A stretch of 64,000 bases of DNA from Plantago elongata (Eukaryota; Streptophyta; Magnoliopsida; Lamiales; Plantaginaceae), in NCBI GenBank assembly GCA_036897095.1, contig JAYMSP010000206.1, positions 1-64,000 of the forward strand. The letters run 5' to 3'. Shown piece after piece: positions 1 to 8,889 of this stretch; position 1 is the stretch's first letter, and each line of letters opens with the position of its first letter. Both the position numbers and the translations under genes were made by a program. The notes beneath the pieces were generated by a model. That model was not told the DNA's origin, did not search any database, and worked only from the letters and a program-made list of their open reading frames with translations.

Positions 1-1468
1 GCCTTTATGGTTTTCCACTTTGGACCATTTGACATCTAAGAGGAATTTGAGAGGCCCTTCATCGCGCTTAGTAATCTGTTTCCAGTAAAAACAGAACAGA
101 TTAAAATGACTGGGTAAAGGAACATGCAACTTGAATACTAAGGATAAGATTATGGAAGATCTGACCTCCTCAGCAAGAATGACATTGTTTTTCATTGCAA
201 TTAGCCAGAAATCAGGAACTCCTTTCACTGCAGCAGTGAGCACTTTCAACATGAATCATTCAAGTCATTAGTTACCAATTATCAAATTAATAAGACATCA
301 ATTCAATTACTCACCACTCGTTGCATCACCCTCGTTTGTAACACCCTCCTCAACTTCAACATTTCCACTTACAATTCCATACCTCTGTGATAGAAATTGC
401 AAAAACTCAGGGACATACTCAAGTGGGACCTGTGAACTGTGAAGTCTTCCTATTTTAATAGAATTCACACCTTGACATAAAAAGGTTGATATAGCTTTTG
501 ATATTTATCTTCAAGAGAAGCTCTTTCCTCAAGAAATTTTGCCTCCAGATCATCATATTGAGCCTGTAAAATATGAAGAATATATGAATCTGGAATCAGT
601 AGTACGCCGAACGCACGTTTGAAAACAATAAGATTGTAACACAATCAAGTGAATGTGGACATATGGTAACATAACCACTAAATAGTTACAGTAGAAGCAT
701 GCATCCATTTACAAGCTGACCCCTCAGCTTCGTTATCAAGAGGAAACAACATATGCAGAATCACAGATAAATTATTCAGGGATCAGGGAAATTAGTCCAA
801 ATTGAGCTCAGACTATGATTAGAATGAGTAAATCCAAATGCATATGCTGTTACAAATTACGATGAGTCGATCACTACTAAGCCATATGCTAGGTGATAAA
901 GAACACGGACAGTAAGAATCAAGCCATTACAAATGCAGGTTGCAACACACACACACAACAAATGTAACAATCACAAATTAAGTACGCAAAACATACAGAG
1001 TTTTAAACTTTATACATACATGGCTCAAATTCAACATAGTTTAGTATCACACAGAATTTTATAGGGATTCAATTAACATACCTGAACATTCTTTAGGTCT
1101 TCGACACGATTTCTCACAGCAGGCGAGAGTTTATCAAGCACATTGGGAAGCTTGACAGATAGATCCTGAAGTTTATTCTGCATGCAAAAAATAAAAGTAC
1201 AAAAAAGCTTCAAATTCAAAACAACATGTAAAAGACGTTTACAATTGATATAAATGAGGTAAAATTAACCTTCACATAATCAACCAGGTCTCCCTTATCG
1301 TTTTGAATCAAGGCTACAAACATCAAATAACAACAAATACGAGTTGAATTATGAGCTAAAAAAAAGAGAGGCTAAAACGGCGATTTGGAACCGATTGAAG
1401 GTTGAGAAACTGTGATTACCAGCTCTGAGATCAGTGACGGTGACATTGTTCTGGTCGTTGCTGCTCAT
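1..1468 (-). CDS. NAP1: Nucleosome assembly protein 1-like (NAP1), 5' part only
   Basis: Histone H2A/H2B chaperone that shuttles histones and helps assemble nucleosomes. Seven exons are readable: 1468-1420, 1313-1270, 1177-1082, 563-471, 384-315, 227-166 and 75-1. They join in one frame to 163 codons with GT-AG borders, and the gene runs off the left edge of the window. Family hallmarks seen are [16 protein letters not shown], the long-helix segment [33 protein letters not shown] and [12 protein letters not shown]. The Met at 1468 opens MSSNDQNN, the usual short acidic/polar start of plant NAP1. The intron at 470-385 is only 86 nt. The C-terminal half with the acidic tail lies outside the window. 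The N-terminal helix is rather divergent from the common NAP1;1-3 type, so this may be a lineage-specific paralogue. The family assignment is firm; the subtype is not. Confidence 0.9.
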
Positions 1469-1787
1469 TTTTTCGCTATCAGCAAAAGCCCTAGCAATGA
1501 GCCAGTGACAGACTAAAACCCTGAGGAGAAGATTCTCTCTAATATACGCTTAACTAACTTCTCACCCAAGTTTTAGTTTTAAGATATAAAATCAAATAAG
1601 ATTAAACAAATTAACAGATTTGGTGGATAAAATCATGTATGTTAACGATAATCTGAAATCGTAACGTTTGAAATAAAATCCGTCAACTTTAACTCAATAC
1701 GCAATGAATGATTGGCTTGGCTATAATGTGACTTTAGAACACAAGTCTCATGAACAGTGATATAACACCATCGTGCAAAATTATTGA

Positions 1788-1935
1788 TTTAGGGGCGTTC
1801 GTTTTTCAATTGTACTGGGCTATTTTACTCGATGAATTTTGATTTGGACTAAAATACACTTCAATTACCTCCATTTCAATTCCATTCAAATGCACATTCA
1901 AATTCTATACCAATTAAATTCTATAACAATATACC
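1788..1935 (-). mobile_element. Dispersed short non-autonomous element, copy 1
   Basis: It shares an ordered set of motifs (reading the reverse strand: TGAAGTGTATTTTAG, then ATCA, then an ATTCATCG-like block) with copies at 6105-6262, 13066-13236 and 31755-31923. The ends carry a G-rich/C-rich block (AGGGGCGTTCG here). It is diverged and probably old. The transposon family is not determined. Confidence 0.45.
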
Positions 1936-2399
1936 CACCATGTTCGGTGCCACTTATAAATTTGAATTGTTTTTTTTTAATCATGCGTATTTAGGGAGTG
2001 ATTGGTATTGAATTTGAGTGGTCTTTTCCAATTGAAATTGTATATTTTATATACAAAATATTCAATTTCAGTGAGAAGTTGACAACTTAAGCGATATAAC
2101 AAACATGTTAATTTATGATCACGGTAGTGTTAGAGGTCAAAAATAAATTTCAAGGTTGACTCTTGCTTCAAGAGAAACCAATCCACCCCTCTCGAGAGGA
2201 GTATTAGCAGTTTATTACAATGATTTATTGTAAATTCTCCTCACACATAATCAACTATGAGAAGTATAAAATGACGAACACATACAAGATATATCATAAA
2301 GAACTTATTGTGTAAACATGGTTGTCGTTAAAAAATAAAGAGTATATTTCATTTGTCTTTTACATTATTGTCTTGGTGATTGGAGTATCTTGTATACTC

Positions 2400-2831
2400 T
2401 GGGGTCTGGGGAGTATTGTGACTACAATCCAAATAACTAGACCACGGTGATCTAGTTTTCAATAATTTGAGGGTTAAACCATTGAGATTTAATTTTAAAT
2501 ACCTTGAGGTTGTTTTTTCTTTGTGTAGTTGTACATTTACATGGTCATGTGGTCATGATGATACGCACTTATCATGCATTTATCCTGGGCGGTGAAGATA
2601 AATCTATTTGATCTAGCCATTTTGATTTATGTTTTGGTGTAGAGGATTGGTTTGATTTTGATGATCTTTCATTTGTAATTTTAATTATTTTTTTAGAGTT
2701 GGTTTAGAGATATAGTCTTGATATGACGATAATGGTTCGAACGATTCTCTTTTTTCCTTTGTAATATTGCGACGTGAGCATATCTTATACTTGAATTTTT
2801 ATTAATAATATTTAGCCGTTTCAAAAAAAAA
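2400..2831 (+). mobile_element. Probable 5'-truncated LINE 3' end
   Basis: The stretch ends in a typical plant non-LTR retrotransposon tail: TTTCCTTTGTAATATT, then ATTAATAATATTTAGCCGTTTC, followed by an A-run at about 2823-2831. No reverse transcriptase coding remains, and I could not identify a target-site duplication, so the left border is a guess. Confidence 0.4.
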
Positions 2832-3332
2832 TTCATTTATAACATAATGCGCCTTGATAATTACATTAAAATTTATTCTTACAAAATAATTCAATTTATT
2901 TTTTAATTAATATAGAATGACATACATGGAATAAGATAAATCGGATGGGTAACACTAATTCAAGTAGTATCTCAAAATATCAGGTAAGCTAAGCGATTGT
3001 TTAACACGATCTCTAATCAAAGTGACGTTGACACCATCATTCAAACACAAACCAAAAAGTGTCGCATGTTTTTTTAACTGTAAAATCTGCAAATGTTTCA
3101 CGAAATCAAATACAAGGTTCTGAACTTTATAGTAGAAATAAAATACTGCAATAAAACTTCCTTCTCTATAACTTTAAAACATTATATTGATTTCAGATAA
3201 ACTTAACCTGCTTCTTCATACATCCTTTATTGATCATGTATGTTCTACATTGCTGTATAATATTGTTGAATGTAAGAATAATACTGCTATACTCTTTTAC
3301 ATATCAGGGAATTAAATCTGTTCTTGCTCTGT

Positions 3333-5246
3333 TCATAAATTGTGAAGAATGATCTGAATCCCATGCTGAGGGTTGATTGTGGTGATCTGAGCAGGGGAAT
3401 GGACGTAATTTGGCGACAGCGTGAACTTATAACGTTGCAGGATCATTGTTAGTGCAATCTTCGCTTCGTTAGTTGCAAAGTTTATGCCTACACACATACG
3501 AGGTCCAAAACCAAAAGGGAGGAATGCTGCAGTATTTCCATTCGTGGCCTTAGCATGTCCTTCAGAAAATCTTGTTGGGTCGAACATGTGAGCATCTTGT
3601 CCCCAAATAGCTGGATCTCTATGCAGCCCAAGTATGGGGACATTCACTTGGACATCGGCAGGGATTTCGTATCTTCCCAGCCTGGTTTTGCAATGAGTTC
3701 GCCTCGTGACAGACACTGCTGGCCCATATAGCCTTAGAGCTTCATTGATGATCATGGTTAACTGCATCAGAGTAAGCAAGATGTACATCAAGCATGGCAC
3801 AAAAAAATTGAAATTATTATGTGCATGATGAAGAGGTATACATACAATTTTCAGTCTTGTGATAGAGTCTGTCGTCGGATTTTCATGTCCAAGCAGTTCA
3901 AGGACCTCTTCCCTTGCCTTTTCTTGCCAATCTGTGTAAATTGATAAGAGAAGTACTGTCCAGGACAACAAGTTGCTAGTTGTCTCGTGTCCAGCAAGGT
4001 AGAACACTTTACATTCGTCGATTATATCCTCAATTGAGATTCTGTTACTGGGGACCTTGTCATGGTGAACCTCCAAGAGTGATCCAAGATAATCATTGCC
4101 AAAGTTGTCCTTCTCTACTGACTTCACCTCGGCTTCTCTTTTTCTTATCAGGATTAGAATAGATTCGCGTAGCGATTGCTCAGTCTGATCCGACTCAATG
4201 TCAACCTTTGACTTGAACATGTTCCTACAGTACAAGGACAAAATTAGTATAGATAATGCCTGAGAGCTAGGTGAGACTTAGGTGATAACTGATCATAAGA
4301 GAGAATTTGCATACCCAAATAACCGGACAGTGTAGACGTTTCCTGTAGCAACTTCAGCCAACTTTGACAGTGTCTCAAAAATATTTTTACCTTCTTGATA
4401 ACTGCTCCCAAAAGCAGTCCTTGAGATCACCTCTGATGTCAAAATCTTGAATTCATTGCTTGCTTCAATCTCTTTGCCTGTCAAGTATCTCCATTTCTCC
4501 AGCATGGTTTCCGAACTTGCTATCATTTCCTGGGACATATCCTGCATAATTAACAAGATTCAACTGATCAAAAGTCTTAATACTCCACCTGTTACAGCAG
4601 GTGACCGAACCATAAACAGAACTAGAATCACCTTTAAGCACTCTCCGTGAAAGGAACGGTTTGCTAGCTTTCGTTGTCTTGACCATTTTACGCCTTCCGC
4701 TACTAAAACTCCATTTCCTAAACATCTCTTTATATAAACTGTTGGTTGAAGTTTATGGTACAATCCATTCTTGTTGGTTAGTACCTCTCTAACCAGCTCA
4801 GGTTCTGTAACAATTATCTGTGGCTGATCACCAATCCAAATTACAAAATTGTTTCCTGCACACAACGAAGTGACAAGTACAGGTACAATAACTTCAAGTT
4901 CAACCATCTTTTAAGATCGATTGATGTATACTAAATAGCTAAGAACATGGAACATACCATACTCCTTCATCCATAAATCTACGTGTGGCAGAATTCTGGG
5001 AAACAAGTCGTGTTGCGATAAGTCCATTGAAATAGCAATGGCTTGTTTCTTCATCTTCACTATCTCTCGAGTATTACCATGTATGAAGCTGAAAGGCGGT
5101 CCCTTTAGTCCCTGAGATCGCAACGTTTTCTGTAGACAAATTGGTTTCAACCATGTCTTGTACAATAACACCAGAGATGGTAGAAGGATGAGTGATGAGG
5201 ATAAGAGAAGTAAGACTGTCATGACTGTAATTTGATGGAAGAACAC
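3333..5246 (-). CDS. Cytochrome P450, CYP749A-type (CYP72 clan)
   Basis: Membrane-anchored haem monooxygenase of the plant CYP72 clan, closest by recall to CYP749A22-like proteins. The substrate is unknown. Exons: 5246-4958, 4855-4632, 4541-4315, 4224-3846 and 3761-3333, giving 515 aa, full length for the family. It has an N-terminal hydrophobic anchor (about residues 8-30), the I-helix motif AGHETTS, the ExxR motif EALR (380-383), the PERF-type DPTRF, and the haem loop FGFGPRMCVG with Cys463. All catalytic landmarks are present, so it looks functional. A second in-frame Met at 5222 would also keep the anchor, and a TATA box only 15 nt from the 5246 ATG favours that later start. Intron 4 (3845-3762, 84 nt) has no stop and keeps the frame. 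Broken relatives lie at 7157-7696 and 62690-62905. Confidence 0.93.
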
Positions 5247-5260
5247 AGAGATGCAAGTGT

Positions 5261-5267
5261 TTTTATA
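5261..5267 (-). promoter_or_regulatory. Candidate TATA box of the P450 gene
   Basis: Reads CCTTATAAAAACA on the minus strand. It is also present (TATAAACA) in the duplicated copy near 7743. A start site ~30 bp downstream would fall between the two candidate ATGs (5246 and 5222). An alternative TATATATA lies at 5381-5390; transcripts from there would carry a short upstream ORF opening near 5312. Confidence 0.45.
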
Positions 5268-5459
5268 AGGACAGAATCCAAGGATTCATGAGATGAGGTA
5301 GAAGGATAGTGCATCTTCTTGATTTCGCAGTGTGATAACTAACTATATTTAGTGCATTTTCTTCATTTTTGGGTTACAACTATATATAGCAAGTGATGAT
5401 ATGATTTGATTGCCACGTTGAAAAAATAAGGTATGTGATAAATACATTGTCGTTTGACA

Positions 5460-6365
5460 TGCTAAGTTTTTGACGTAATATATTCCTCTTCCTAATTAGT
5501 TGAGTATGGATACTGGACTATAAGAGATAAATTTATATATTAATTGATAATTAAATATATAAGATATAAATGTACATATTAAATGATGATTATAGTAGTT
5601 TAATAATTGGTGGAGTAATGGTGCTTATGATCTTAGTCCTTGAATTTAATTTACTCTTGTATAAGAACTCCTTACTCGTATTATATTTTATATTATAAAA
5701 TAAACTCTATATTTATTTATTTTATTTTTTTTATTAACACATTATCAGCACGTGTTTAACAGACTGTGATATAAAATTCTACATTTACCGTACGGACAAA
5801 ATCCTACAGAAAAAAGGGGGATCATGTCTTAGCCAGCTGCCGTATACCAACAAGAGAAAGGTAATGAGATGGTATAGCATGGTAAATGGTAAAGGTTTGT
5901 CAAACATATTTTCAAAGGCTTTCTGTCAATTCTATCCAACTTAATCTTTTTAAAATCAATACACGTTTTGTTTTATTTCTCTAGCTTTGAGCAAACATAT
6001 TTTTACACAGTCATGATTACAAATGCCTGACCTTTTTTCTAAACATCATGATTACCTCTTTTCCTCTATTTTCTTGCTCTTAATCTGCATACTCATTTCA
6101 TATTTTTGTATGGGCGGATTGGGCTGGTATTTAAATACCCTCATTTGACTCGATAAATATTGATTTGGCCTAAAATACACTTTAAACACCTCAATTTCAA
6201 TTCTATTTCAAACATAATTTCACCAAAATTCCCATTCAAATGCCATGTCAATCAGCCCCTATATCTCTTTCTCATTACCACGTTTATTTTAGCCGTATTA
6301 AAAAGAAGTTTTCACTAATACTTTTATATTTTTTTTATAAATATTGTAAAACTTAACAATCTTGA
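5460..6365. other. AT-rich spacer upstream of the P450
   Basis: No gene is seen. It holds AT-rich low-complexity sequence and one short non-autonomous element copy (6105-6262). It ends at a Ty1/copia fragment. Confidence 0.6.
6105..6262 (-). mobile_element. Dispersed short non-autonomous element, copy 2
   Basis: Ends read GGGCGGATTGGGCTGGTATT at the left and GTCAATCAGCCCC at the right, an imperfect terminal inverted repeat. The interior matches the 13066 and 31755 copies on the opposite strand, including AAAATACACTTTAAA and TTCACCAAAATTCC. Confidence 0.55.
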
Positions 6366-7150
6366 ATTTTTGACACTTGATATATTCGGAAAAAAATATT
6401 TATCATGGATTCTTGATGCTGAAATCCATCTTGATTCTAAAAGTCTTGGTGACACCATAAAAATTGACAATGCATCATCAAGTCAAAATAAGGCAAAATT
6501 CATGATCTTTCTTCGTCACCATTTAAATGAAGGCCTAAAAGCCGAATACCTAACAATTAAAGATCCCGTAGATCTTTGAACTAATCTTAAAGAGAGGTAT
6601 GATCACTTAAAAAGTGTGATACTACCAAAAGACCGCTATGATTGGCTTTTGCGTTTGCAAGATTTCAAAAGTGTAAATGAGTTAACTCAACAATGTTCAA
6701 AATCACTTCTAAAATGAAATTATGTGGTGAAAAATTGACTGATGATGATATGCTAGAAAAGACATACGCCACTTTTCATGCCTCTAATATGATATTACAA
6801 CAACAATACCGTGAAAAGTGTTTTAAGAAATATTCGAAATTAATCTCATGTCTTCTAGTTGCTCAACAAAACAATAAGCTATTATTGAAAAATTATGAGA
6901 CACGTCCAACTGGTGCTAGTCCATTCCCTGAAGCGAATGCGACAACTTTCAATGTTAGAAACACTTCCAATATTGGTGGAGGCTGTGGACGCAGTCGCGA
7001 TCGTGATCGTGGAGGATCTCCTCCAAATAATGGCTCTCATAATGCAAATCATCACTAGAATCAAAAAAATTCTAAGGATATGGTAAAGGAAAAAATGTTG
7101 ATGAAAACTGTCACATTTGTGGTATGAATAACCAATTGGCACGTACATGT
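6366..7150 (+). mobile_element. Ty1/copia retrotransposon fossil: gag fragment
   Basis: The translated stretch carries the hallmarks of a very common plant copia Gag: WILDAEIHLDSKSLG, AKFMIFLRHHLNEGL, NLKERYDHLK, an RLQDFKSV-type segment, FHASNMILQQQYREK, then a basic/glycine-rich linker and the beginning of a CCHC zinc knuckle. Only the gag part is present. I see no LTRs, protease, integrase or reverse transcriptase around it. It is broken by several lesions and is clearly a fossil. Its right end abuts the copied P450 exon with no spacer, so the two probably moved or were rearranged together. Confidence 0.85.
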
Positions 7151-7156
7151 CTTAAG

Positions 7157-7696
7157 ACCATTTTTCGCCTTCTGCTACTAAAACTCCATTTACTAAACAT
7201 CTCTTTATATAAACTGTTGGTTGAAGTTGATGGTACACTCCATTCTTGTTGTTTAGTACCTCTCTAACCAGCTCAGGTTCTGTAACAATTATCTGTGTCT
7301 GATCACCAATCCAAATTACAAAATTGTTTCCTGCACACAACGAAGTGACAAGTACAGATACAATACCTTCAAGTTCAACCATCTTTTAAGATCGATTGAT
7401 GTATACTAAATAGCTAAGAACATGGAACATACCATACACCTTCATCCATAAATCTACGTGTGGCAAAATTCTGGGAAACAAGTCGTGTTGCGATAAGTCC
7501 ATTGAACTAGCAATGGTTTGTTTCTTCATCTTCACTATCTCTCGAGTATTACCATGTATGAAGCTGAAAGGCGGTCCGTTTAGTCCCTGAGATCGCAACG
7601 TTTTCTGTAGACAAATTGGTTTCAACCATGTCTTGTAAAAAAAAACAGAGATGGTAGAAGGATGAGTGATGATGATAAGAGAAGTAAGATCGCCAT
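7157..7696 (-). pseudogene. Partial, broken duplicate of the CYP749A-type P450
   Basis: A copy of exon 1, intron 1 and most of exon 2 of the P450 at 3333-5246, about 90% or more identical by eye. Exon 1 copy is 7696-7433 and starts MAILLLLSSSLIL. A small deletion in a T-run near 7640 breaks the frame before YKTWLKPI. Intron 1 keeps its GT and AG. Exon 2 copy starts at 7330 and stops after the EGEKWS segment, at the junction with the copia fossil. Exons 3-5, including the haem loop, are absent. The match continues upstream through the promoter to about 7930, so the source was genomic DNA, not an mRNA. It cannot make a P450. Confidence 0.9.
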
Positions 7697-7930
7697 GACT
7701 GTGATTTGATAAGGAAAAACACACAGATGCAAGTGTGTTTATAAGGACAGAATCAAAGGATTCATGAGATGGGATAAAGGATCTTCTTGATGTTGTAGTG
7801 TGATATCTATATTTAGTGCAATTTCTTCATTTTTGGATTACAACTATATATAGCAAGTGATGATATGATCTGATCGAAATGTTGTGCCCTTTGACATGCT
7901 AAGTTTTGGGGTCACTTTGACGTAATATTT
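7697..7930 (-). repeat. Copied P450 promoter region
   Basis: Matches 5223-5475 with small indels, including the TATAA block, the TATATATAG block and the AGCAAGTGATGATATGAT segment. The match fades after the GACGTAATAT block. It marks the outer limit of the segmental duplication. Confidence 0.8.
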
Positions 7931-8889
7931 TTTATTATTATATTGTCCTTTTATTTTTCTAAATAAATCATTTGAAATATTGAAGAATTGAAAAAAATCA
8001 CTTTGATTTTAGATTTGAGGATTTAATCTCATATTACTAAAGGAAAACTCACTTTGTATATTTCACAACATGAATACTAATAACTTTTAAAATTATGAAT
8101 GTGCAAATTCACGTGTTAAACAGATGCATATTTCATATTAAAATTCAATATGCTTGTACTTAGTTAATTATAAATTTAATTATAATATATATGTTATATA
8201 AGTTTTTAATAAAGATATATTTTTGTTGAAGTAGTGGGAGATATATGTAATTACCTTCTTCTTTTTTTTTTTTAATTATATTTTTAATTGTGAAATTTAA
8301 AGTCAAAATTAATTCAATTGATCAAAATCGAATTAACTGATGTAACAAGTAATTAAAATGTAGTTTTCTTTTAAAATAATAGAGATAGAGAAGAGAAGAT
8401 GGTAAAAATCTCTTATTTTATTTTATGAATCAACCACAAATTATATGAGTATCACAATATACTCCTATTAACTATCCATATATTTCAGGTAAGTTCTTTA
8501 TGAGAAACAGGATGATCCTCAAACTGCGAAAATATAGGAACACAATGTATATTATTCCAAGATAAGCCAGTTTGCTTCAGATTATCAAGCTGCAGAACCC
8601 GATTTACCTTACACTCTACAACATAAATGCAATTCAAGTTAAATCATACCTTTTACCTTCCCTTACTTGGTAGTTGGTAGGTTATGTGACTTTGCCACGT
8701 TGAATCCAAGAACACCTTGGATATTAAAAAAAAAAAAAAAAAAAAAAAACTAAATTTATACGTACGGAACACATACAAGCGAAATGTTTATGGATGGAAA
8801 ATCAAAGAGGAGTGAATTACCACCAGGTAGATGCCCTCACCCTGTTCTGTTATGTTCTGAATCACTCAAGGATTTTTTTCTTTATGCTG
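7931..8889. other. AT-rich spacer and NLR 3' flank
   Basis: No gene is seen. There is an uninterrupted A-run at about 8727-8750. The part nearest 8889 should be the NLR 3' UTR. Nothing else is recognisable. Confidence 0.6.

Larger units (their letters stand above)
1469..3332. other. Spacer between NAP1 and the P450, with transposon relics
   Basis: No gene is seen. The first ~100 bases upstream of 1468 are the NAP1 5' UTR and promoter region. The rest is AT-rich and holds a short non-autonomous element (about 1788-1935) and a LINE-like 3' tail (about 2400-2831). Sequence 2832-3332 shows no recognisable feature beyond the P450 3' UTR. Confidence 0.6.

Noticed and set aside
8727-8750. Long A-run as a retroposon tail
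   Set aside because: No element body, B box or target duplication could be found next to it.
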